In this document: positions 27,970 through 36,332 of the stretch, one piece after another
How positions within the stretch are numbered: position 1 is the stretch's first letter
Layout of the letters: every line of letters starts with the position of its first letter
Origin: Castellaniella denitrificans
GTDB taxonomy: Bacteria; Pseudomonadota; Gammaproteobacteria; Burkholderiales; Burkholderiaceae_B
NCBI RefSeq assembly: GCF_042653765.1
Contig: NZ_JBHSEZ010000028.1
Coordinates: forward strand, 310,001 to 374,000
Reading direction: 5' to 3'
Length of the DNA: 64,000 bases
The notes under the pieces: generated by a model
The model's input: only the letters and a program-made list of their open reading frames with translations
The model's database searches: none
Told to the model about the DNA's origin: nothing
Made by a program: the position numbers and the translations under genes

Positions 27970-28005
27970 CATGGTCTCCTGGGAAGGGATGGGCTATGGC
28001 TATAG

Positions 28006-28386
28006 CTATAGCCTCAGGGAAGGTTCGTTGCCCGCATCGGAACGGCCGTCGAGGGCGCGCGCCGCCGCCGGGGCCGCATGCCGCACGGTCCGGTCGAGCA
28101 CGTTCCTGGCGTCCCGCATCGACTGGCCCCTGAGTTCGGAATAGCGCATACAGGTCACCCGCAGGAAGGAGGTGAAGTTCGACACCTCGTTCCCGCATGC
28201 GTAGACCTCGTCGTACAGCTTCGCGATCAACTGGTTGGTCGTCATCCCTTCGTCGTGCGCAAGCTGCGACAGCGTGTCCCAGAACAGGTTCTCGAGCTTG
28301 ATGCTGGTCACGACCCTGGCGATGCGCACCGATCGGCTCCGGGATTCGTACTGGATCGGATCGGTGTTGGAATAGATATGGCACAT
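28006..28386 (-). CDS. Ribbon-helix-helix (RHH_4 family) protein
   Basis: The 126-residue protein begins MCHIYSNTDPIQYESRSRSV and continues with VTSIKLENLFWDTLSQLA and FTSFLRVTCMRY, the pattern of the RHH_4 family. ATG 28386 is chosen because family members typically begin MC; an ATG at 28398 would add four residues. Family members are thought to be DNA-binding or regulatory, with no settled function. The last 40 residues are a non-conserved Arg/Ala-rich tail. It lies 35 bases after the GMC oxidoreductase gene. Confidence 0.8.
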   Translation of the reverse strand: MCHIYSNTDPIQYESRSRSVRIARVVTSIKLENLFWDTLSQLAHDEGMTTNQLIAKLYDEVYACGNEVSNFTSFLRVTCMRYSELRGQSMRDARNVLDRTVRHAAPAAARALDGRSDAGNEPSLRL

Positions 28387-28421
28387 GGCGCCTCCCATCT
28401 GAAATTCCTCCTGCCGCCGCC

Positions 28422-29990
28422 TCAGAGGGCCTTGCGCGACATGAGGTCCGCGATCGTCTCGGCCTGCCGGATCGCCAGCGACACGATCGTCAGGGTCGGA
28501 TTCTCGGCCGCGCTCGACGTGAACTGGCTGCCGTCCGAGATGAACAGGTTCGGCACGTCGTGCGCGCGGCCGTGCCTGTCGCAGACGCCGTCATCGGCCT
28601 TGAGGCTCATGCGGCAGGTGCCCAGGTTGTGGGTCGAGGGATAGGGCGGCGTATGGAAGGTGCGCCGCGCTCCCGCCGCCTCGTAGAGCGCCGAACTGCG
28701 CTCGAACGCGTGATCGCGCATGGCCTGGTCGTTGGGGTGGTCGTCGTAGTGCACGTTGGCCACCGGCAGCCCGAAACGGTCCTTGACCTCGGCGTTCAAG
28801 GTGATGCGGTTGGTTTCCTGGGGCAGGTCCTCGCCCACGATCCATAAGCCCGCCGTCCTGACATAGTCATCCATGAAGGAGGCGAAGTTCGCGCCCCAGG
28901 CGCCCGGATCCAGGAACGCGGCGTAGAAGGGAAGGCCGAGACTGATCGTTTCGAGCTCGTAGCCCCCGGAGAATCCGCGCGCGGGATCGTGCTTCGCTTC
29001 GTCCTGGACGATGCCGGCCATCGTCGTACCCCTGTACATGTGCACCGGCTTGTCGAAGACAGCATACACCGACCCGGTCGTATGGCGCATGTAGTTCCGG
29101 CCGACCTGTCCGGAACTGTTCGCCAGGCCGTGCCTGAACTTGGCGGACTCCGAAAGCAGCAGCAGGCGCGGGGTCTCGATCGAATTGCCGGCCACGCAGA
29201 CGGCGCGCGCCGCCTGCCGCCGTTCCTTGCCGTCCTGGTCGAAATAGACCACGGCATTGACCTTGCCCCGGCGGTCGTGCTCGATGCGCGCCGCCTGGCA
29301 CCGGATCCGCAGGTCGAGCCGGCCGGTGGCTTCCGCCCTGGGGATTTCGGTATACAGGGTCGACCACTTGGCCGCCGCCTTGCAGCCCTGGAAACAGAAG
29401 CCCTGCTGGATACAGGGCGACCGTCCGTCGCGGGCCACGCTGTTGATGGCCATGTGTCCGGTGCTGACTTCCTTGTAGCCGATCCTGGTGGCGCCGGCGT
29501 ACATGATCTTGAAATTGTTGTTGCCGGGCAGTCCCGGGATGCCGTTGGTCCGCGTGACCCCCATTTTGGCCTCGGCGCGCGCGTAGTAGGGCTCCATCTC
29601 GGCCAGGCTGACGGGCCAGTCCAGCAGGTTGCTGCCCGGCAGGTCGCCGTACGTCGTCCTGGCCTTGAATTCGTGTTCCTGAAAGCGCAGCGAGGCCCCC
29701 GCCCAGTGGGTCGTCGTGCCGCCCACCGTCTTGCAGATCCAGGCGGGCAGGTTGGGAAAGTCCCGGGCGATGCGCCACGAGCCGGACGTCGTGCGCTTGT
29801 CGAGCCAGGCGAGCTGGCCGAACGACTTCCATTCGTCCTGGATGAAACTTTCCGGGCTCTCCCGCCCGCCGGCTTCCAGCACCACCACATGGATGCCCTT
29901 TTGACACAGTTCGTTCGCCAGCGTGCCGCCGCCGGCCCCCGAACCGATGATGACGACCACGCTGTCGTCCTTGTCGTCGTACTTGGCCAT
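28422..29990 (-). CDS. GMC-family FAD oxidoreductase (membrane dehydrogenase large subunit type)
   Basis: The 522-residue protein has the FAD-binding GSGAGGGTLANEL motif near residue 16, the GGTTTHWAGASLRF segment and a C-terminal HNLGTCRMS with NPTLTIVSLA, all typical of gluconate-2-dehydrogenase-like GMC enzymes. It would oxidise a sugar, sugar acid or alcohol. There is no signal peptide; its partner, the small subunit upstream, has a Tat signal and could carry it out by hitchhiking. No cytochrome c subunit is encoded nearby, so the electron acceptor is unclear. Confidence 0.9.
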   Translation of the reverse strand: MAKYDDKDDSVVVIIGSGAGGGTLANELCQKGIHVVVLEAGGRESPESFIQDEWKSFGQLAWLDKRTTSGSWRIARDFPNLPAWICKTVGGTTTHWAGASLRFQEHEFKARTTYGDLPGSNLLDWPVSLAEMEPYYARAEAKMGVTRTNGIPGLPGNNNFKIMYAGATRIGYKEVSTGHMAINSVARDGRSPCIQQGFCFQGCKAAAKWSTLYTEIPRAEATGRLDLRIRCQAARIEHDRRGKVNAVVYFDQDGKERRQAARAVCVAGNSIETPRLLLLSESAKFRHGLANSSGQVGRNYMRHTTGSVYAVFDKPVHMYRGTTMAGIVQDEAKHDPARGFSGGYELETISLGLPFYAAFLDPGAWGANFASFMDDYVRTAGLWIVGEDLPQETNRITLNAEVKDRFGLPVANVHYDDHPNDQAMRDHAFERSSALYEAAGARRTFHTPPYPSTHNLGTCRMSLKADDGVCDRHGRAHDVPNLFISDGSQFTSSAAENPTLTIVSLAIRQAETIADLMSRKAL

Positions 29991-30063
29991 GATTGTCTCC
30001 TGCCGATTTTTTTCTCGAAAGACGCCATCCCGCGGATGCGCGTTTTGCGGTTCCGCGCCGTCT

Positions 30064-30657
30064 TCAGGCGTCGAAGGGCGGCGGGCTCGCCGAGGCGGGC
30101 GGATCGGGCAGCCAGGTCAGGTCGTTGAAGCCGCGCTTGATGTAGCCGCCCTTCGACCAGGTCTCGCCCTCGTAGCCGAAGTGCTTGTAGGCCATCTGGT
30201 TGTCGTAGATCGAGGTCACGCATTGGCTGCGGATCTTCTGGAAAAACGGATCCGTGCGCATGGCTTCGAGTATCGCGAGCTGCCGCTGCGGAGTCGCCGA
30301 GGCCCAGTTCCCGCCGGCGGCGCGGTTCAGCGATTCGATGCCCGATCGCACCAGATCGCGGACCGTTGCGTCGCGGCAGGCCGCGTCGATGTCCTTGACG
30401 AGCAGGGCGTAGACCGCGTCCGGCAGGTCGTCGTGCGGATACAGGCGCCTGGCCATCAGCAGCAGGTCCCGGGCCTGGTTCTTGTCGAGGACCTGGGCTT
30501 CGAGCGCCCAGGTCCTGGAGGGCGCCAGCGCCGCCAGCAGCGTGCCGGCGGACAGGGTGCCGGCCAGGACGACGGTTCCCTTCAGGAATTCGCGGCGCGA
30601 TCCGCGCCGGACGCGGGGAATGGCGGACTCCGGCGGCCGGTCGATGGTTTCTTTCAT
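30064..30657 (-). CDS. Gluconate 2-dehydrogenase subunit 3 family protein, Tat-exported
   Basis: The 197-residue protein has a clear twin-arginine signal, GSRREFLKGTVVLAG (residues about 19-33), followed by the small-subunit domain with ARRLYPHDDLPDAVY and SIYDNQMAYKHFGYEG, and GYIKRGFNDLTWLPD near the end. These small subunits partner the GMC dehydrogenase, here encoded 73 bases downstream. The usual third partner, a diheme or triheme cytochrome c, is missing. ATG 30657 has AGGAGACA before it. Confidence 0.9.
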   Translation of the reverse strand: MKETIDRPPESAIPRVRRGSRREFLKGTVVLAGTLSAGTLLAALAPSRTWALEAQVLDKNQARDLLLMARRLYPHDDLPDAVYALLVKDIDAACRDATVRDLVRSGIESLNRAAGGNWASATPQRQLAILEAMRTDPFFQKIRSQCVTSIYDNQMAYKHFGYEGETWSKGGYIKRGFNDLTWLPDPPASASPPPFDA

Positions 30658-30706
30658 GTTTGTCTCCTGAAATGATGTCGCCGGGTGAGGGTGTCCCGGC
30701 TGGTTC

Positions 30707-30937
30707 TCATCGGTAATGCCCGCCTTCCCGCAGGGCCTCGATCTTGCAGCCGTCCGGGTGGCCCTTGTTCAGCGTCAGTTCGATCTCGACCGGGCTGGCG
30801 TCGCAGCGGAGATGGACCGGGGTGAAGGTGGGAAAGTCGAGCTGGTGGGTTTCCTGGAATCCGAACGCATCCCGGTAGAAACCGATGGACCGCCGCAGGT
30901 CCCGCACCCGGATCACGAGATGGATGAGTCTGGCCAC
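30707..30937 (-). pseudogene. Truncated glyoxalase/VOC-family protein
   Basis: The 76-residue frame holds only the first half of a VOC domain: LIHLVIRVRDLRRSIGFYRD and FPTFTPVHLRCDASPVEIEL (each separate), as in lactoylglutathione lyase. It stops at HPDGCKIEALREGGHYR, without the second beta-alpha-beta-beta-beta module. A GTG at 30937 with AAGGAG six bases before it is the best start. No downstream frame carries the missing half, so it is probably a decayed gene, although a short dimeric VOC protein cannot be excluded. Confidence 0.6.
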
Positions 30938-31062
30938 ATCCGGCTCCTTGCTTGTGCTCGTTGTGTCCAATTATGCGAGCACGGCGCATGGAGGGGTAAC
31001 AGCCGGATGCTACATTCGGGCGGGCGGCGTTCTCCCGCCCGGGCGTACAGGAAGAGTCCGGG

Positions 31063-31785
31063 TCAGCGCCTATCGGCGTAGGCTTCCACGAGCCGGTCGA
31101 GGAAGCCGTACAGCGTCCGGTTCATGGCGCCGTAGTCATGGGCGCGCAGGACGTCGGGCGGCTGCACGAACCGGCGTGCGGCGAATGTCCCCGGTTCCCG
31201 CCCGGAAGCGGCGATCAGCCGTTCGATCACTTCGGGCGTGAACTCCATGTGGCACTGGAATCCGTAGGCGAGATCGCCGTATTCGATGATCTGCCGGGGG
31301 CATCCTTCGCTGCGGGCGATGACCTTCGCGTGCGCAGTCAGGCCCGGCATGTCGTTGTGCCAGTGGCCCACTTCCAGCGTGTCGCCGAAGTGCGAGAACT
31401 TGGCGTTCGCCTTTCCCGCGGCCGTCAGCAGGATCGGAAACTTGCCGATCTCTCTTTCCGGGCTGTGCTCGTGCGGGGCGCCGAGGGCCGTGCCGAGCAA
31501 CTGCGCCCCGAGGCAGACTCCGACGACGGCCTTCCCGCCGTCGACGCATCGGGCGATCAGGGCGCATTCGGCGGCGGCGTCGAAGTGCGGGCATTCCTCC
31601 CGGGTGGTGGACGGCGATTGCGGGCCGCCCATCACCACCAGCAGATCGATGTCGTCGATGGACCGCGGCAGCGGTTCATGGTCGTAGACGCGGGAATAGC
31701 CAGCTTCGAATCCACGTTCCTTGATCCAGGTTTCATAGGCGCCAGGGGCTTCGAACGACTCGTGGACGACGAAATGGACTTTCAT
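31063..31785 (-). CDS. Class I glutamine amidotransferase-like protein
   Basis: The 240-residue protein has the triad region of class I amidotransferases: nucleophile elbow VVGVCLGAQLLG, and GFQCHMEFTPEV with the His-Glu pair. Such stand-alone domains (GMP-synthase-like) hydrolyse glutamine or related gamma-glutamyl compounds. No synthase partner is adjacent. It starts the minus-strand group that runs through the VOC fragment and GMC oxidoreductase genes; AAGGAGAACC precedes the ATG. A degraded partial copy lies at 27293-27370. Confidence 0.88.
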   Translation of the reverse strand: MKVHFVVHESFEAPGAYETWIKERGFEAGYSRVYDHEPLPRSIDDIDLLVVMGGPQSPSTTREECPHFDAAAECALIARCVDGGKAVVGVCLGAQLLGTALGAPHEHSPEREIGKFPILLTAAGKANAKFSHFGDTLEVGHWHNDMPGLTAHAKVIARSEGCPRQIIEYGDLAYGFQCHMEFTPEVIERLIAASGREPGTFAARRFVQPPDVLRAHDYGAMNRTLYGFLDRLVEAYADRR

Positions 31786-32199
31786 GGTTCTCCTTGAAAT
31801 CCGCTGGGTGATACAGGGGGGCCGGGTCCGGCCACGGCGATCCGGCCCGGTCCCCGCAGCCGCTTCCGCGGCGTCCGTTCAATCGCCCTGCAAATGCGGG
31901 CCAGGGCCGCCTGGGCATCACCATGGGCCAGAGCCTGGTGGCGGCCTTCCCGGACACGATGGTGCTACAGACTTGAATACGACGGCAAGACTGGAAGGGC
32001 TCAAGGTCTCGACAACCGAATCGTCTAAAGGATCAGGCTATGGTTTTTTGATAGGGAACGCGGGACGATGATTCATTTTGTCCCGCGTTCCCCTATGGTT
32101 GAGCCTGTGCCCGGCTGGGGATCTCGTGGCCAAGACCAAAACGCGACGAGTTCAAGAATCGCCCGTCAGTATTACGGACTGGCGGCTTTCAGTGCATTT
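31786..32199. other. Intergenic stretch with a possible gene remnant and one large hairpin
   Basis: No complete gene is seen. Plus-strand bases about 31896-31975 read in one frame as GRLGITMGQSLVAAF, PDTMVLQT, then stop, which looks like the tail of a protein without its body; I cannot name the family. The right half contains the inverted repeat listed separately. The rest shows no recognisable signal. Confidence 0.4.
32054..32092. repeat. 13-bp perfect inverted repeat downstream of the ABC binding-protein gene
   Basis: GGGAACGCGGGAC (32054-32066) and GTCCCGCGTTCCC (32080-32092) enclose a 13-base loop. It lies past the 3' end of the minus-strand gene at 32200. No T-run follows on that strand, so terminator function is possible but not clear. 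Confidence 0.6.
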
Positions 32200-33300
32200 T
32201 CATTTCGTGAAGTTGAAATCCGCGTTCCATTTCGCCAGATCATCCTTGGAATACTTCATGGAATCCTCTGTGCTCATGCGGAAGTATTGCGCGGACTTGA
32301 TGGGCGGCAGGGTCACGCCCAGCACGGTGGGCGATGCCACGTCGGCACGCGCGGGGTATTCGCCCAGTTTCGAGAATACTTCCTGGCCGCGCTTGGACAG
32401 GTTGTAGTTGATGAAGACTTTCGCCGCGGCCGCGTTCTTGGCGGAACTGGTCATGCCCAGGTAGTAATCGTAGACGGCCACGCCTTCGGCAGGGACGACG
32501 AACATGAGCGGCGCCTTGTCCTTGGTGGCCAGCACGCCGATGTCGCTGACCTTGACGGTGCCGACCGCGACCTCGCCCCTGGCCAGGGCGATGGCTTCCT
32601 GCCCGAGCGAGTTATAGATCACCGGATCCTGGCTTGCGTATTTCTTGAAATAGTCCTCGCCCAGCTTCGACAGCATGAATCGGTTCAGGGCCGCGGTGCT
32701 GCCGCCAGATCCGCCTTGTACGATGCCGATCTTGTTTTTCCATTTTCCGCTGACCATGTCCGCCCAGGATGTGGGCGCGGACGCTTTGTCGACCAGCTGG
32801 GTGTTGTAGCCAATGCTGTAGACCGAGTCGAAGGTCAGGTTGAACAGGCCCTGGTCCAGGCTGAGTTCGGGGATGTCGGCAATGATGGGGGGCAGGTATT
32901 TTTGCCAGACTCCAGCTTTTTGCATCGCTTGCGCGATTGGATAATCGGAGGTGCGGACGACGTCCGCCCCCAGTTTGCCGGCGCCTTGCTCGGACAGCAC
33001 GCGTTCGGCCAGCTGGTTGGGCGTCAGGCGGATCATGCTGACCTTGATGCCGGTGTCTTTCGTGAAGCGGTCGATCAGGACTTTCTCGGCGGATTGCACG
33101 TACCCCGTGTACAGGCGCAGGGTTTCCTGCCTGGCCTGCTGGTACGTGGCGCTGTCGGCGATGGTTTCGCCCTCGATGACCAGTGCGCCGTTCGTTGCGG
33201 GTGTCGCCCCGTGCGCCATGACGGCGTAGGCGGACAGGATCAGGGCGGCTGAGATCGCCTTCGTGGCGAAGTGGTTTTTGGCGGATGTGAAGGGTGCCAT
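32200..33300 (-). CDS. ABC transporter solute-binding protein, FbpA/type-1 family
   Basis: The 366-residue protein has a signal peptide (AISAALILSAYAVMAHGA) and an extracellular-binding fold with LRLYTGYVQSAEKVLIDRF, KLGADVVRTSDYPIA and WADMVSGKWKNKIGIVQ (each separate). This family binds Fe(III), phosphonates, polyamines or small organic acids. It is the last gene of a minus-strand operon with a fused permease, an ATPase and a PrpF/GalD-like isomerase. The neighbouring isomerase favours an organic acid substrate over iron, which is inference. Confidence 0.87.
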   Translation of the reverse strand: MAPFTSAKNHFATKAISAALILSAYAVMAHGATPATNGALVIEGETIADSATYQQARQETLRLYTGYVQSAEKVLIDRFTKDTGIKVSMIRLTPNQLAERVLSEQGAGKLGADVVRTSDYPIAQAMQKAGVWQKYLPPIIADIPELSLDQGLFNLTFDSVYSIGYNTQLVDKASAPTSWADMVSGKWKNKIGIVQGGSGGSTAALNRFMLSKLGEDYFKKYASQDPVIYNSLGQEAIALARGEVAVGTVKVSDIGVLATKDKAPLMFVVPAEGVAVYDYYLGMTSSAKNAAAAKVFINYNLSKRGQEVFSKLGEYPARADVASPTVLGVTLPPIKSAQYFRMSTEDSMKYSKDDLAKWNADFNFTK

Positions 33301-33322
33301 GCGGAGTCTCCTTGGATAGGGT

Positions 33323-35071
33323 TCAGCTTGCCAGGCTGTGTGGTTGGTGTTGGCTTGCGTTACGGCGTTTCTCCATCGAGCCCAGCACCTGCCCCAGGAT
33401 GGCGATGCAGGCGATCACAACGCAGTAATACACGCTGACGGCGGCGGCGGCCTGGATCTGGCCGTTCTCGAAATTTTCAAAAACCATGATCGACAAGATG
33501 CGCGTGTCGGACGTGAAGAGGAAGATGACGGCGCTCAACTCCCGCATCGACATCATCAGGAACAGCAGGAAGGTCGATGTGATGCCGACGCGCATCAGGG
33601 GCACTGTAATGGTCCGGACGGCGCGCGCGCGGCGGGCCCCCAGCAGCACGGCGCTGTCCTCCAGGTCGTTGCCGATCTGCAGGATGGACGCCGAAATGCC
33701 CTGGTAGCCCTGGGGAAAGAATACGGCGATGCAGGCGATCACCAGCACCCACACCGTGCCGTAGACCGGGATGGGGATGAGCAGCCAGGTCCACAGCAAG
33801 CCCATGCCCATGACGATGGATGGAATGGCCAGGGGTGTCATGGCGATGAAGTCGATGAGTCCGCGGCATCCGGAGATCGAGCGGTGCCGGATATAGGAGG
33901 CCAGGAAGCTGAGCAGGGTGCCAAAGCCCGCAGCCAGTACCGACACGATGATGCTGTTGCGCAGGCCGACGTGAAAATCCAAGGACTGCAGCGTGGTCCA
34001 CAGCCTGCCCAGGGACAGTGCGCCGGGCTGTATCAACTGCGCGATCGTGCTGAAGAAGGGAGACTCCTGCATGGCGGTCACCAGCAGCGCGAGCATGGGC
34101 AGTGCGATCGAGACCAGGAAATAGACCAGGACGTAGCCCATGATCAGCCACTTGAAGCCGCCCAGGGGCACCTGGCGGGAAATAGCGCCCTTGCCGGTGA
34201 CCGTGGTGAACTTGCGCCGGCTGACCACCCGCTGCTGCAGCACGGTGAAGATCAGCAGGCCGATGGTCAGGATGACGGAGACCGCCGCCGCCTGATTGCT
34301 CTGCGCCGGCGTCGTGCTCATCAGGCGATAGATGAACGTGGGCAGGGTATCGACGCGTCCCGGCATCCCGACCACCTGCGCCGCCGGAAAGTTCTGCATG
34401 GCCAGCGCGAACACCAGGATGCCCGCGCCCAGCAGCGCGGGCAGCACCAGCGGCAGCGTGATGGTCCTCAGGGTCCGGCCGAATGACGCGCCGTGGACGG
34501 CGGCGGCTTCTTCCAGGTCGCCGCTCATCAGTACAAAGGAACTGCGCATCAACAGGAAGCCGTAAGGTGCGTAATAGATGCCCAGGACGAAGATCAGCCC
34601 GCCCAGGCTGTAGATGTTCACGGCGAAATCCAGCCCCAGGTTCCTCAGGGCCACGTTCAGGAAGCCGCTGGAGGGCGATGCCAGGAAGGACCAGGCCAGC
34701 GCCCCCACCAACGCGGGGATGAACATGGGAGAGATGCCGACGAAGAAGATGAAGCGTTTGCCGGGCGCATCGGTGCGTGCGCACAGGAACGCCAGCGAGC
34801 CGCCGATCAGCAGCGCGATGATGGCGGCGCCCAGGCCGACGCTCAGCGAATTCACGAAGGCGTTGGCCGCATTCGGCGTCATCAGAGAGGTGAAGTTGTC
34901 GAGCGTCAGGCTTCCCAGGGTCGAGGCGCCGGGGCGGGGCACCGTGGTCGAGAGCGACGCGAAGACAACCAGGATCACCGGGATCAGGCACAGGACGAAG
35001 AGGATGGCGCTGATCCCTGCGACAGGGGCGTGGTCGCGCCAGTAGCCATGCAGCAGGTTGGCGGCTTTCAT
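33323..35071 (-). CDS. ABC transporter permease with two fused permease domains (FbpB type)
   Basis: The 582-residue membrane protein has about twelve helices in two homologous halves. Each half carries an EAA-like loop for ATPase contact: GDLEEAAAVHGASFGRTLRT in the first and NDLEDSAVLLGARRARAVRT in the second (each shown alone). It forms the full channel alone. The ATG at 35071 overlaps the ATPase stop codon (ATGA), which decides the start against a longer open frame upstream. The binding-protein gene follows after 22 bases. Confidence 0.92.
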   Translation of the reverse strand: MKAANLLHGYWRDHAPVAGISAILFVLCLIPVILVVFASLSTTVPRPGASTLGSLTLDNFTSLMTPNAANAFVNSLSVGLGAAIIALLIGGSLAFLCARTDAPGKRFIFFVGISPMFIPALVGALAWSFLASPSSGFLNVALRNLGLDFAVNIYSLGGLIFVLGIYYAPYGFLLMRSSFVLMSGDLEEAAAVHGASFGRTLRTITLPLVLPALLGAGILVFALAMQNFPAAQVVGMPGRVDTLPTFIYRLMSTTPAQSNQAAAVSVILTIGLLIFTVLQQRVVSRRKFTTVTGKGAISRQVPLGGFKWLIMGYVLVYFLVSIALPMLALLVTAMQESPFFSTIAQLIQPGALSLGRLWTTLQSLDFHVGLRNSIIVSVLAAGFGTLLSFLASYIRHRSISGCRGLIDFIAMTPLAIPSIVMGMGLLWTWLLIPIPVYGTVWVLVIACIAVFFPQGYQGISASILQIGNDLEDSAVLLGARRARAVRTITVPLMRVGITSTFLLFLMMSMRELSAVIFLFTSDTRILSIMVFENFENGQIQAAAAVSVYYCVVIACIAILGQVLGSMEKRRNASQHQPHSLAS

Positions 35072-36183
35072 GCGGGGAGCTCCGAGGGCAGGATTTGCGC
35101 GGCGCACGGGTCCAGGCTGACGTGGACGCGGTCCCCGCTGTTCAGCACAGGGCCTTCGGCGGTCAGCTGTGCGGCGCTGATCTCGGGGCCTTGATCCAAC
35201 TGGATGGCGTACTGGACATATCCGCCCTGGAAACTGGCGACCACGATTTTCCCAGGCCAGCGGTTGGCGGTTTCTCCCGGAGCCGGCGCCCGCGGATCGG
35301 CGGCCTGGATGCGAAAGCTCTCCGGCCGGACGCACAGGCTCGTGGCGCCCGTCGTCGAGGGCGGGATGAGGCTGGAATGCACGGCCAGCGCGTGGTCGGA
35401 GAGTTCCGCGACGTGGTGATCCGCGTTGATTTTCTTGACCTCGCAGGGGAAGACATTGGAGACGCCCAGGAAGTCGGCGATCTGCGATGTGATCGGGTTG
35501 GCGTAGATGTTTTGCGGCGTGTCGATTTGCACGATCCGCCCGCTCTGCATGATGGCGATGCGGTCCGCCAGGGCGAATGCTTCGCTTTGGTCATGCGTCA
35601 CGTAGATGCAGGTCAGGCCCAGTCGCAGCTGCAGTTCGCGCAGTTCGACGCGCAGGCGATCGCGCAGCCTGGCATCCAGATTGGACAGGGGCTCATCGAG
35701 CAGCAAAGCGCCGGGTTGCATGACCAGGCTGCGCGCCAGGGCCACCCGCTGCATCTGCCCGCCGCTCAGCAGGCTGGCGCCTCGTTCCGCAAAGGCCTGC
35801 AAACCGACCGTCGTCAGCGCCGCCATGACCTGCTTGCGGATGTCCGTCTTGGAGATTTTCCGGGTGACCAGGGAATAGGCGACGTTCTCAAAGACCGTCA
35901 TGTGCGGCCAGATGGCGTAGGACTGGAACACCATGCCCACGTTGCGCTTGTTTGGCGGGGTGTTGATCCCCGCAGCACCGTCGAAAACAGTGTTTTCGCC
36001 GATGATGATCCGGCCCGATGTCGGGCGTTCCAGGCCGGCGACGCATCGCATGGCGCTGGTCTTGCCGCAACCCGATTGCCCCAGCAAGACGATGGATTCC
36101 CCGTCCTGGATCTGCAGGTTGAATTCGTGCAGAGCCGTGAATTTCCCGTATTGCAGCTTCAGTTGTTGAATTTCAATCTTCAT
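35068..36183 (-). CDS. ABC transporter ATPase, FbpC/PotA type
   Basis: The 371-residue ATPase has Walker A GQSGCGKT, LLSGGQMQRVALARSL, Walker B LLLDEPLSNLDARLRDRL and a C-terminal TOBE-like domain (about residues 245-365). It drives the fused permease encoded next. The Fbp-type ATPase family usually has a GPSGCGKT P-loop, here with Gln as second residue. No ribosome site of high quality is seen; translation may depend on the short upstream frame that overlaps its start. Confidence 0.92.
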   Translation of the reverse strand: MKIEIQQLKLQYGKFTALHEFNLQIQDGESIVLLGQSGCGKTSAMRCVAGLERPTSGRIIIGENTVFDGAAGINTPPNKRNVGMVFQSYAIWPHMTVFENVAYSLVTRKISKTDIRKQVMAALTTVGLQAFAERGASLLSGGQMQRVALARSLVMQPGALLLDEPLSNLDARLRDRLRVELRELQLRLGLTCIYVTHDQSEAFALADRIAIMQSGRIVQIDTPQNIYANPITSQIADFLGVSNVFPCEVKKINADHHVAELSDHALAVHSSLIPPSTTGATSLCVRPESFRIQAADPRAPAPGETANRWPGKIVVASFQGGYVQYAIQLDQGPEISAAQLTAEGPVLNSGDRVHVSLDPCAAQILPSELPA

Positions 36184-36298
36184 GGCGACCTGACCTGTGG
36201 TGGCCGAACAGGCCTCGATGCAGTCCTGTGTCGGTTCGTGATGCGGGGGCGGCGCGATCCGGCGCGCCTGCCGTTGTTGCGGAGAAGGTGTGTCTCAT
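36173..36298 (-). CDS. Possible 41-residue leader peptide upstream of the ABC ATPase
   Basis: An ATG at 36298 stands six bases after GGGAGA and opens a 41-codon frame (MRHTFSATTAGAPDRAAP and onward) ending at 36173, overlapping the ATPase start by 11 bases. The ribosome site is better than that of the ATPase itself. The peptide resembles no family I know and is rich in Arg, His and Ala. It could couple translation or be the residue of a lost gene. Confidence 0.3.
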   Translation of the reverse strand: MRHTFSATTAGAPDRAAPASRTDTGLHRGLFGHHRSGRHED

Positions 36299-36332
36299 GT
36301 TTGTCTCCCTGTTGATTGGATGTCGTCCGGGC

